Source of the DNA: JAFGMQ01 sp036733345 | GTDB lineage: Bacteria; Desulfobacterota; DSM-4660; Desulfatiglandales; Desulfatiglandaceae | Length of the DNA stretch: 8,434 bases | Assembly (NCBI GenBank): GCA_036733345.1 | Contig: DAINAR010000086.1 | Span: 1-8,434 of the forward strand | Direction: 5' to 3' | Made by a program: the position numbers and the translations under genes | The notes under the pieces: generated by a model | Databases searched by the model: none | The model's input: the letters and a program-made list of their open reading frames with translations, nothing else | Told to the model about the DNA's origin: nothing | Part shown: positions 1 to 7,300 of the stretch, one piece after another | Position numbering within the stretch: position 1 is the stretch's first letter | Layout of the letters: every line of letters starts with the position of its first letter

Positions 1-2
1 AA

Positions 3-18
3 AATCAATATATTGTAT
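3..18 (+). promoter_or_regulatory. Distal NrdR-box-like operator
   Basis: This 16-bp site, aatcaatatattgtat, matches the known NrdR-box consensus (ACACWATATATWGTGT) at 13 of 16 positions by my hand alignment, including the whole central CWATATATWGT core. NrdR is the ATP/dATP-sensing repressor of bacterial ribonucleotide reductase operons, and its boxes normally occur in pairs upstream of nrd genes. The second box lies 13 bp downstream (centre to centre 29 bp). The nrdR gene itself is not in the window, so the regulator is inferred only from the sites and the nrdDG genes that follow. Confidence 0.65.
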
Positions 19-25
19 TTTGTAG

Positions 26-53
26 TTGACATACCTCAATATAGTGTTATATC
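26..53 (+). promoter_or_regulatory. Sigma70-type promoter of nrdDG
   Basis: A perfect -35 hexamer TTGACA (26-31) is followed after 16 bp by TATATC (48-53), a 4-of-6 match to the -10 consensus. Transcription would start near 60, leaving a leader of roughly 150 nt before nrdD. The spacer between the hexamers is exactly the proximal NrdR-box candidate, so bound repressor would block RNA polymerase directly. The -10 is only moderate; TATCTT at 50-55 with an 18-bp spacer is an alternative. Confidence 0.55.
32..47 (+). promoter_or_regulatory. Proximal NrdR-box-like operator
   Basis: The site tacctcaatatagtgt has a perfect right half (ATATAGTGT) of the NrdR-box consensus and a degenerate left half, about 11 of 16 matches in total. 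Alone it would be weak, but it lies 13 bp from a better box and fills the spacer between the -35 and -10 hexamers, the position expected of a repressor operator. Paired boxes of this kind regulate nrd operons in many bacteria. Confidence 0.55.
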
Positions 54-117
54 TTGTTGCCATTGACAACAATGTTCTACCAGTCAGCAACAGGGCTTAA
101 GCTCGTCTTTTTTAAGG

Positions 118-132
118 TCTTCTGCCAGAAGA
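118..132. repeat. Short perfect dyad in the nrdD leader
   Basis: tcttctg (118-124) and cagaaga (126-132) are perfect inverted copies around one central base, inside the presumed transcribed leader of nrdD. It could be a protein-binding palindrome or a small RNA hairpin with a 3-nt loop. No U-tract follows, so it is not a normal terminator, and I recognise no riboswitch around it. Another small inverted repeat, ttgttg/caacaa, lies at 54-72 near the predicted transcription start. Function unknown. Confidence 0.35.
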
Positions 133-208
133 AAAACTGGAGTGGTCCTTTCATTTATATGTTTTCTTTTTTGTTCTTAATCTAAATTCAAATATCGGGG
201 TGTCATAA

Positions 209-2299
209 ATGCTGGAGGAGATCAAAAAACGTGATGGCAGAATAGTTGAATTTGATTCTTCAAAGATTGTTTCCGCAATTTCAGAGGCTGGAAAAGCAAC
301 AGGTGAATTTGAAGAAAGAGAGGCAAAAAAACTTACTCTCAAGGTTTTGACGCTGGCCCACGAATTGCGTCTTGGTCCACGTGTAGAAGTTGAAGAAATT
401 CAGGATATTGTTGAGAGGGTGCTTCTTGATTCCCCGTTTTACAGGTCTGCAAAGGCATATATTCTATACAGGGAACAGCATGCACAGATAAGGAATATTG
501 CAGCCAAGGCAAGCGGAGACCTGGTTGAGAAATATATAAGAAATCTGGATTGGAAAATTAATGAAAACAGCAATATGTGCTATTCGCTGCAGGGTCTTAA
601 TAATTATATTTCATCGGATGTTACCTCGGAATACTGGTTGAACCGTATCTATCCTCCGGAGATCAGGGATGCACATAAAAATGGAGATTTTCATATACAT
701 GATCTCAGCCTGCTTTCGGTTTATTGTGTCGGATGGGACTTGAAGGATTTGCTGAAACAGGGTTTCAGGGGTGTGGAAGGAAAGGTGGAAAGTGCACCAC
801 CGAATCATCTCAGATCAGCTTTGGGTCAGATCGTTAATTTTTTCTATACCCTGCAGGGAGAAGCAGCCGGCGCCCAGGCAATATCAAGCTTTGATACACT
901 TCTGGCACCCTTTGTACGTTATGATAACCTGAATTATAAGGAAGTGAAACAGGCCATCCAGGAATTTATTTTCAATATAAATATCCCCACTCGAGTTGGT
1001 TTTCAGACACCCTTTACAAATATAACTCTGGATCTTTATGTATCTCCGATCCTGAAAGACCTCCCTGTGATCGTAGGCGGTATCGAACGCAGTGAGACTT
1101 ATTCTGAATTTCAGCCGGAAATGGATATGATTAACAAGGCATTTGCCGAAGTCATGATCGAAGGGGATGCCAAGGGAAGGGTATTCACCTTTCCAATACC
1201 AACATATAACATAACATCTGATTTTGACTGGGATAATCCTAATTTTGATATGATCTGGAAGATGACCGGCAAATATGGAATTCCCTATTTTTCCAATTTT
1301 ATCAATTCTGACATGTCGCCTGAAGATACGCGATCCATGTGTTGCAGGCTAAGGCTCGATAACAGGGAGTTATTGAAAAGGGGAGGGGGGCTTTTTGGTG
1401 CAAATCCGCTGACAGGTTCAATCGGAGTAGTCACTATTAACCTTCCAAGGATAGGGTACCTTGCGCAGGATGAGGAGGATTTTTATGAGCGTCTGAGGCA
1501 GATGATTCTCCTTGCAGTAGAAAGTCTCTTAATAAAAAGGAAGGTCCTTGAGAGGTTTACCGATAAGAATCTCTATCCGTACTCACAGTTTTATCTAAGA
1601 GAAATCAAGCAGAATACGGGCCTTTACTGGAAGAATCATTTTTCAACAATTGGAATTCTGGGCATGAATGAAGCATGCCTCAATTTCATGGGAGAGGATA
1701 TTGGGAGGGAAGAAGGCAGGCAGTTCTCAATAAAGGTTATGGATTTTATCCGTGACATGATTGCTGAAATTCAAGATGATACAGGAGATATTTTCAACCT
1801 GGAAGCCACCCCGGCAGAAGGGACCTCATACCGTCTTGCCATAATAGACAAGGAGAGATATCCTGAAATCATATGCGCCAATGAGTTCGAATATACGCAG
1901 GGGTCTGAACCCTTTTATACTAATTCCACCCAGCTTCCTGTGAATTATACTGATGATGTTTTTGAGGCCCTTACATTGCAGGATGACCTGCAGACCAGGT
2001 ATACCGGGGGCACTGTACTTCATGTATTCCTTGGAGAGCAGGTTGCTGATTTGAATGTCGTTAAGGCAGTGATCAGGAAGATAGCAAGCAATTATCGACT
2101 TCCCTATTTTACACTCAGCCCTACATTCAGTATATGTCCATCACATGGATACCTTAGCGGTGAACAGGAAAAGTGCGAGATCTGCGATGGTATAACCGAG
2201 ATTTATTCCAGGGTTGTGGGATATTTAAGACCTGTAAAGCAGTGGAACAAGGGAAAAAAGACTGAATTCGCCATGAGAAAGACATTTAAAGTGGCTTAA
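209..2299 (+). CDS. nrdD: Anaerobic (class III) ribonucleoside-triphosphate reductase, large subunit
   Basis: A 696-aa oxygen-sensitive glycyl-radical enzyme that reduces ribonucleotides to deoxyribonucleotides in the cytoplasm for DNA synthesis. Residues about 1-95 form an ATP-cone, the allosteric ATP/dATP domain, opening with the typical KKRDGRIVEFD and ending near the YILYREQHAQIR stretch. The barrel follows, with HIHDL and YCVGWDL (Cys173) and the SMCCRLRLD segment (Cys378-Cys379); by family comparison Cys379 is the likely thiyl-radical residue and Cys173 its partner. The C terminus has a zinc site (CPSHGY then CEIC: Cys643, His646, Cys656, Cys659) and the glycyl-radical loop RVVGYLRPVKQWNKG, with the radical on Gly671. 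The ATG is preceded by GGGGTG at 197-202, 6 nt away. The length is normal for the family and nothing is broken. nrdG, its activase, starts 37 bp downstream. The upstream NrdR boxes suggest repression when dATP is plentiful. Confidence 0.97.
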   Translation: MLEEIKKRDGRIVEFDSSKIVSAISEAGKATGEFEEREAKKLTLKVLTLAHELRLGPRVEVEEIQDIVERVLLDSPFYRSAKAYILYREQHAQIRNIAAKASGDLVEKYIRNLDWKINENSNMCYSLQGLNNYISSDVTSEYWLNRIYPPEIRDAHKNGDFHIHDLSLLSVYCVGWDLKDLLKQGFRGVEGKVESAPPNHLRSALGQIVNFFYTLQGEAAGAQAISSFDTLLAPFVRYDNLNYKEVKQAIQEFIFNINIPTRVGFQTPFTNITLDLYVSPILKDLPVIVGGIERSETYSEFQPEMDMINKAFAEVMIEGDAKGRVFTFPIPTYNITSDFDWDNPNFDMIWKMTGKYGIPYFSNFINSDMSPEDTRSMCCRLRLDNRELLKRGGGLFGANPLTGSIGVVTINLPRIGYLAQDEEDFYERLRQMILLAVESLLIKRKVLERFTDKNLYPYSQFYLREIKQNTGLYWKNHFSTIGILGMNEACLNFMGEDIGREEGRQFSIKVMDFIRDMIAEIQDDTGDIFNLEATPAEGTSYRLAIIDKERYPEIICANEFEYTQGSEPFYTNSTQLPVNYTDDVFEALTLQDDLQTRYTGGTVLHVFLGEQVADLNVVKAVIRKIASNYRLPYFTLSPTFSICPSHGYLSGEQEKCEICDGITEIYSRVVGYLRPVKQWNKGKKTEFAMRKTFKVA

Positions 2300-2336
2300 C
2301 GAGATAATTTTATAAGTCAATTTGTGATTAAAACAT

Positions 2337-3035
2337 ATGCTTTTTGGTGGTATTCAAAAAAATTCATTTATTGATTATCCAGGAAAGATAAGTTGCGTTC
2401 TCTTTGTGTCGGGATGCAACTTTAAATGTCCATACTGCCATAATCCCGGCCTGGTCAAGGGTCAGCCTGTATCTTCAGATCTGTTAACTGAGGACAGGGC
2501 GGTTGATTTTTTGGAGAATCGAAAAGGGCTGCTGGACGGTGTAGTGATTTCAGGCGGAGAGCCAACGCTCCAAAGAGATCTCTCGTTTTTTTGTGAAAGG
2601 ATAAAGAACATGGGGTATCCGGTAAAACTGGATACGAATGGAAGCAGACCAGAGGCTGTAAAGGAACTTGTTGACCGGGGGCTTGTTGACTATATTGCAA
2701 TGGATATAAAAACTGAGCCGCATCGATATTCGCCTCATATTACAGCCAACTGTAACCCGGACAATATACTCTCAAGCATAAATATTATAATGGAGTCCGG
2801 GTTGGCATATGAGTTTAGAACTACATGCGTTAAATCTATAGTAGATGAAGAGGCTATCCTGGATATCTCAAGGATTATTGAGGGTGCAATGCTGTATGTA
2901 TTACAGTTTTTTCATTATACAGAAGTCCTCTGTCCGGATTTTTTTAACGACAGAGAGTTAGAATATAATGAATCAGAAATCTCTCATCTGAAAACAATAG
3001 CTGAACCATTTGTCGGAAATTCATTTATTCGATGA
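2337..3035 (+). CDS. nrdG: Anaerobic ribonucleotide reductase activating protein (radical SAM)
   Basis: A 232-aa radical SAM enzyme that uses a [4Fe-4S] cluster and S-adenosylmethionine to abstract hydrogen from Gly671 of NrdD, creating the glycyl radical. The N terminus, with GGIQKNSFIDYPGK, is typical of this activase subfamily. The cluster motif CxxxCxxC is Cys27, Cys31 and Cys34 (GCNFKCPYCHNPG), and the SAM-binding SGGEPT lies at residues 72-77. LDTNGSRPEAV and DYIAMDIKTE match later strands of the barrel. The length is close to that of the longer NrdG type found in anaerobes rather than the short Escherichia coli form. It lies 37 bp after nrdD with no terminator between, so the two should be co-transcribed. 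I see no good Shine-Dalgarno in the 15 nt before the ATG, so translation may be weak or partly coupled. The pyruvate formate-lyase activase family is similar, but direct adjacency to nrdD settles the role. Confidence 0.93.
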   Translation: MLFGGIQKNSFIDYPGKISCVLFVSGCNFKCPYCHNPGLVKGQPVSSDLLTEDRAVDFLENRKGLLDGVVISGGEPTLQRDLSFFCERIKNMGYPVKLDTNGSRPEAVKELVDRGLVDYIAMDIKTEPHRYSPHITANCNPDNILSSINIIMESGLAYEFRTTCVKSIVDEEAILDISRIIEGAMLYVLQFFHYTEVLCPDFFNDRELEYNESEISHLKTIAEPFVGNSFIR

Positions 3036-3141
3036 TACCTGAAATATCTCTCCGGTTTAAAAAATATTATATCCATCAGAATGCATTTCAAAAAAAGGGA
3101 TTACAATCCATTTCAGCCTGATTGTTGTCTAATTCATCATT

Positions 3142-3195
3142 AAGGCCCTGTACCGGACTCCGGGACAAGCTTCGGCAGGATTATGGATTGGCCTT
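3142..3195. repeat. GC-rich imperfect palindrome, possible repeat relic
   Basis: Nested inverted arms are visible: aaggcc (3142-3147) with ggcctt (3190-3195), cctg (3147-3150) with cagg (3176-3179), and ccg (3153-3155) with cgg (3173-3175). The segment is much richer in G and C than its surroundings and contains ccggact, also found in the palindromic repeat at the window end. It could be a decayed member of a dispersed palindromic repeat family, or a transcript-end hairpin for nrdDG, but no U-run follows it. Single copy here, so repeat status is inference. Confidence 0.35.
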
Positions 3196-3291
3196 GATCA
3201 TGGAACAAACGGCTGCATTTGCTTATTGTTAATCCTTTCACAACTATAAATATCCAAAAATATGATGAACCAGATATTGAATAGAAAATGC

Positions 3292-3319
3292 TTGACATGT
3301 TACCGGGTTGGCTTATATT
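3292..3319 (+). promoter_or_regulatory. Sigma70-type promoter for the DtxR-family gene and feoA
   Basis: TTGACA (3292-3297, perfect) and TATATT (3314-3319, 5 of 6) are separated by 16 bp. Transcription would start around 3326, about 33 nt before the TTG start codon of the regulator. This is the clearest promoter by sequence in the window and explains expression of the regulator-feoA pair separately from nrdDG. Confidence 0.65.
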
Positions 3320-3340
3320 GAATTAGTGCTGCAAAATAAA

Positions 3341-3356
3341 GTTAGGGGTTTCTAAC
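3341..3356. promoter_or_regulatory. Possible metal-regulator operator over the ribosome-binding site
   Basis: gttag (3341-3345) and ctaac (3352-3356) form an inverted repeat with a 6-bp centre. The half-sites are the same as the GTTAG/CTAAC core of the DtxR/IdeR operator, although there the centre is one base. It lies just after the predicted transcription start and includes the AGGGG ribosome-binding site, so a bound protein or an RNA hairpin here would limit expression. Autoregulation by the downstream DtxR-family protein is an inference; the spacing difference is a real weakness. Confidence 0.35.
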
Positions 3357-3358
3357 AT

Positions 3359-4006
3359 TTGGCTTTATTGAAAGATAAGAAATTGAATAAAAAGCATGAA
3401 AAACCTTTGACTGCTGCCATGGAGGACTATCTGGAGAGCATATTTACCCTCGGCAGAGAAAAAAGGGTAGTACGCGTTAAAGATATTGCTAAAAAACTTG
3501 GTGTTAAAATGCCCACTGTGACTTCTATGCTTAAAGTGTTGAATGACAGGGGGCTAATCGAATATGAAAAATATGAATATTTTGAGCTTACCGACAGAGG
3601 CCTCAGTATCGGCAGAGAAATAAACAAGAGGCACAGAGTGCTCCGTGATTTCCTGACAGATATTTTAAAAATCAATATGGAACGGTCTGATGAAGAGGCA
3701 TGTAAAATGGAACACGGAATAAGCAGTTTTACACTTGAGAGATTGATTAAATTTCTGGAATACATCCAGAATTGTTCTGTGGCAGGCTCGTCTTTGCTTG
3801 AAAATTTCGATGATTANNNNNNNNNNNNNNNNNNNNNNNNNNNNNNNNNNNNNNNNNNNNNNNNNNNNNNNNNNNNNNNNNNNNNNNNNNNNNNNNNNNN
3901 NNNNNNNNNNNNNNNNAATAAGCTTATTGAAAGTATTGAGCATGCAAATAAACCGGAGGATGTAGATAGATGGTGCTCAGCAAAGTTGGTAACGGAAAAG
4001 AAGTAA
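3359..4006 (+). CDS. DtxR/MntR-family metal-dependent transcriptional repressor, interrupted by assembly gap
   Basis: A cytoplasmic repressor that binds DNA when loaded with Fe(II) or Mn(II). The start is TTG, chosen because AGGGG lies at 3344-3348; an internal ATG at residue 21 lacks a ribosome-binding site. Residues about 19-80 form the winged helix (MEDYLESIF, then VKDIAKKLGVKMPTVTSMLKVL), followed by a dimerisation domain. Candidate metal ligands by comparison with MntR and DtxR are Asp23, Glu26, His92, Cys115, Glu118 and His119 (EACKMEH). Asp23 is MntR-like, whereas Cys115 is DtxR-like, so the preferred metal is uncertain, though feoA next door favours iron. The coding region contains 100 N (codons about 153-186), so the true length and the frame after the gap are unknown; the stated end assumes the frame is preserved. 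It then overlaps feoA by 37 bp. If the frame differs, the gene could stop at TAG 3964-3966, just before feoA. Confidence 0.85.
   Translation: MALLKDKKLNKKHEKPLTAAMEDYLESIFTLGREKRVVRVKDIAKKLGVKMPTVTSMLKVLNDRGLIEYEKYEYFELTDRGLSIGREINKRHRVLRDFLTDILKINMERSDEEACKMEHGISSFTLERLIKFLEYIQNCSVAGSSLLENFDDXXXXXXXXXXXXXXXXXXXXXXXXXXXXXXXXXXNKLIESIEHANKPEDVDRWCSAKLVTEKK
3817..3916. other. Assembly gap (100 N)
   Basis: A run of exactly 100 N, the conventional placeholder for a gap of unknown size. It falls in the C-terminal part of the DtxR-family gene. Both flanks are compatible with one uninterrupted gene, but the missing sequence could be longer or shorter than drawn, and coordinates of later features are relative to this placeholder. 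Confidence 0.98.
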
Positions 4007-4185
4007 CAGTAAAAAATATTGACGGCGGAAGAGGACTGAGGTCAAAACTTTACAGTATGGGACTTATTCCAGGGGTAATTCTAAAGGTGATAAACCAAAA
4101 CAGTGCCGGTCCGGTTATAATTGCTGTAAGGGACAGCAGGCTGGCTATTGGGAGAGGAATGGCCGAGAAAATAATTGTTGAATAA
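3970..4185 (+). CDS. feoA: FeoA-like protein (ferrous iron transport accessory)
   Basis: A 71-aa cytoplasmic protein with the SH3-like FeoA fold, which in characterised systems assists the FeoB ferrous iron permease. The pattern is typical: VKNIDGGRGLRSKLYSMGLIPGVILKVI, then a strand-turn GPVIIAVRDSRLAIGRGMAEKIIVE. The glycine-rich LYSMGLIPG turn and the DSRLAIGRGMA segment are the recognisable family blocks. A strong ribosome-binding site, GGAGGA at 3955-3960, lies 9 nt before the ATG. The gene overlaps or abuts the end of the DtxR-family gene, so the two are probably translated from one mRNA, and the likely control is metal-dependent repression. A hairpin terminator follows directly and no feoB is present downstream, which is unusual because feoA and feoB are commonly adjacent. 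Stand-alone FeoA-domain proteins also exist, so its transporter partner is not shown here. Confidence 0.9.
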   Translation: MVLSKVGNGKEVTVKNIDGGRGLRSKLYSMGLIPGVILKVINQNSAGPVIIAVRDSRLAIGRGMAEKIIVE

Positions 4186-4202
4186 TTTCGTTTTTTATAC
4201 TG

Positions 4203-4256
4203 ATGGCCTGATGAAAAGTTGAATTTTTATTTTAATTTACCTTTTCATAAGGCCAT
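4203..4256. terminator. Hairpin terminator after feoA
   Basis: The arms 4203-4218 (atggcctgatgaaaag) and 4241-4256 (cttttcataaggccat) pair over 16 positions with a single mismatch, around a 22-nt AT-rich loop. A T-rich stretch follows (ttctattttattattt). It lies 17 bp after the feoA stop codon and is the obvious end of the regulator-feoA transcript. The loop is longer than in a textbook terminator, so termination strength is uncertain. Confidence 0.7.
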
Positions 4257-4308
4257 TTCTATTTTATTATTTCCGAATATTCAGGGGAAGTCTTTTGCCG
4301 CTTTAATT

Positions 4309-4336
4309 TTGAATTTATTCTTTATTATGGTATATA
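4309..4336 (+). promoter_or_regulatory. Weak candidate promoter for the transglutaminase-like gene
   Basis: TTGAAT (4309-4314) and TATATA (4331-4336) are 16 bp apart, each a 4-of-6 match to the sigma70 hexamers. A gene following a terminator needs its own promoter and this is the best pair between 4257 and 4390, but the region is so AT-rich that chance matches are likely. Confidence 0.3.
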
Positions 4337-4390
4337 TATCCTCATAAAGACCAAATTCTCACAAAATACAAGTTTATAAATGAGTTTAAG

Positions 4391-7300
4391 ATGAAAATAA
4401 CTCGACCAGCCTGCCACCGTATTATCCCATTTATTTTTCTTATTATTGCTCAAATCCTGATATCTGCTTCTGTTTCTTTTGCAGAGGAAAATGAGACGGT
4501 TTTTGTACCGCTTGATCGGGACGAGGTATTTAAAGATATCAGGGAAGTCAAAAGCTGTAATTACCCCAATGCCGATCTGGTGAAGGTTGCTCAAAAACAG
4601 TGGGTCATGTATCAAAAGGATGGCACGTATGTGGAATGGTATGAGTTTTATGCAAAGGTTATTACTGAAAAAGGTAAACGCAGACTAAAAACGGTATCTT
4701 CGTATTTTACCATCCCATATAACACCACAAAGTTTACATTATGCGAAGTGATCCGAAAGGGCGGTTCGGTAGTTCCGGTTGATATAGAAAAGAACAGCAG
4801 TGTCATGATTGAGCATGGCCAGATGGACTCAAATATCTATAATCCAGACAGTAAGGTATTGCAGGTTACTATCCCTGAAATTTTTCCGGGAGACACTGTC
4901 CATTGTATCTCCTTCGATGATTTTTCAAAAGTACGAATGCCCGGAACATGGAGTGATTATGTTGGATTTGAAGATGTTAATCCCATTAAATATTATGAAT
5001 ATATTGTCATTGCGCCAAAGGAGAAACCTCTTGCAAGCATTGCAATTAAATCGGAAATTCCTGGTACTGTAAAACATGAGAAATACATTAAGGATGATTT
5101 AATCGTCTATAAATGGACTGCAAGGGATATCCCCCGTCTTTTTATTGAACCTGAAATGCCCCCTTTATATGGTCAGATACAGAGACTCCTGGTCAGTACT
5201 CTAAAGAACTGGGAGGAGGTTTCACGATGGTACTGGTCTTTATGCAGGCCTAATATTGAAAAGACTACTCCCGAAATGAAAGAAAAGGTTCTGGAGTTGA
5301 TTAATGGTATCGATGATCCAGCTGAAAAGATAGGATCGGTATTTTACTGGGTGTCTCAGGAGATACGCTATCTTGGCCTGACTCTTGAAAAAAATTCGCC
5401 TGGATATGAACCTCATCCTGTTGACATGACTTTTCAAAGGCGCGCCGGTGTATGCAGAGACAAGGCAGCCCTTTTAGTTTCCATGTTGAGGCTGGCACAT
5501 TTTGATGCCTATCCCGCCCTGATTATGAACGGGCCAAAAAAAGATCCTGAAGTCCCTCAGCCATGGTTTAATCATGCGGTTGTCTGTGTGATTAATAAGG
5601 ATGGCTCTCATACATTAATGGATCCTACGGATGAAAATACGAAAGAGCTTTTTCCTGCCTACCTTAATAATCAAAGTTATATTATTGCTACACCTGAAGG
5701 TGAAACACTTCGTACCAGTCCTATTGAGACGGCTGAAAAAAACATGATGCGCATATGGACGGATGCGGGCCTTAATAATGATGGGGAAATGAGGGCAGAA
5801 TGCGTACTTTTTTTTGAGGGAATAAATGATAATGCATACCGTGGTTATTTTTCAAGATGTTCGCCTGAAGAGCAGAGGGCATATTTCGAAAAGCTGGGAC
5901 AAAAATTTTTTACCGGCGCAAGGTTGGTCAGTTACAGTCTTCAGCCAGAGAATATGCTTGATACATCACAGCAATTGAAAGCACATCTTGTCTATGAAAC
6001 AGGCGATATCCGTATTGCAGGAAATGACGCTGTTATGTTGCCGATACCTAGTATTGGTGAAAATGTTGGGGTAATTCATCATCTTATTAATAAAATAGGA
6101 CTCAATAAACGTAAATATCCTCTGTTTACAAAATTTGCCTGTGGAATAGCGGAAACCATTAATTTAGATCTAAAGCAGTCAGTGGGAAATCCATTAAGTC
6201 TACCTGAATTTGAAACTGTAAACAATGAAGGAACTGAATGGTCCAGGAAACTGACCTGTAAAGATAATATTTTAAAGGCAGAGAATGTTTTTAAGATGAA
6301 ACTCCCTGAGTATTCACCTGATCAATATACTGCACTTAAAAATACTCTTGGAACAATTGAATCCAATAACCGGAAAATGCCTGTTTTTGAGGTTTCCTCC
6401 TTAACCCAGCAAAGCGATGAGAAGGAATGGTACAGGCAGTTTGATCCCGATGTTGTAGTCCTGAATGAAGATGTTGAGATTGATTTAACTGAGTCAACAG
6501 AGTGGGCTGAAACAAGGCATATGAAAATGAAGGTCATAACATATGCAGGCATAAAGAAAACAAGTGATATTCGTATTTCTTATAATCCTTTCTGGGAATC
6601 TGTGGATGTCTTAAAGGCTGTTGTTACATCGGAAAACGGAGTCATTCAGGAAGTAAATACAGATGAAATCAATATAATGGATGCCGAATGGGCAGGAGAT
6701 GCGCCGCGCTACCCTCCGTCCAGGGTGCTTGTTGTAAATCTTCCCGGTGTCCGGACTGGCAGTACAATTGAATATACAATAATGAGGGTTAAGAAAAACC
6801 GGCCATTTTTTTCTATTGGCATACCATTCTTCTATCAGGAAATGCTGTCAAGGGAGGAATCAGGAACAGGTGGAATGCCGTTTTTTTCCATAAACAGTGT
6901 GTTTCGCTATTTTGATCCTGTTGAGCAAAAGACGATCAGGTTGAAGGTTCCCAAGAACATACAGCTTAAAATGATCAAGAGTGACAGCGGACTTGGTCTG
7001 GAGCATGAATGGAGGAGTAAGGAAAAACAGATAATAAAAGATAGTTTTTATTATGATGCAGGTAAAAAGGTCTATGAGTATACAGCATCCAGGGTCAAGC
7101 CGGTAAAATATGAATCTGGTCTGCCTCCATGGTACAGTTTCAATCCTGTTCTTTTTGCAGCATCCGGAACCTGGTCTCAGTATGCTATTCAGGCGAGGGA
7201 GGCATTTCAAGGTGCTGTTTCGTCACAATTTTCTGCGGAACGGGAAGCGAAAAGGCTTGTTAAGGATATTATATCTCAAAAAGCTCGTATCGTTGCGATC

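Larger units (their letters stand above)
3036..3358. other. Intergenic region between nrdG and the DtxR-family gene
   Basis: These 323 bp hold no open frame that looks like a gene. The first part (3036-3140) is AT-rich, with a small inverted repeat ggatt/aatcc and two copies of catttca; I see no terminator for nrdDG in it. A GC-rich hairpin-forming segment occupies about 3142-3195. The last 70 bp carry the promoter, a possible operator and the ribosome-binding site for the regulator gene; those three elements are listed separately. Confidence 0.6.

Noticed and set aside
60..208. Possible cobalamin or other known riboswitch in the nrdD leader
   Set aside because: I could not recognise any conserved riboswitch core, and class III reductase does not call for a B12-dependent switch.
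3142..3195. Rho-independent terminator for nrdDG
   Set aside because: The hairpin is imperfect, starts more than 100 bp after the nrdG stop, and is not followed by a T-run on either strand.
3427..3765. Minus-strand 112-codon open frame opposite the regulator gene
   Set aside because: It is the antisense of a clear winged-helix coding sequence; its serine- and leucine-rich translation is typical of antisense shadows.
4325..4615. Minus-strand open frame of 96 codons at the start of the large gene
   Set aside because: It lies opposite the promoter region and the signal-peptide part of a well-supported + strand gene, and its translation shows no family features.
4809..5072. Shifted-frame + strand open frames inside the large gene (also 7110-7325 and 7917-8120)
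   Set aside because: The long frame is continuous through all three with recognisable domains, so these are chance shadow frames, not evidence of frameshifts or nested genes.
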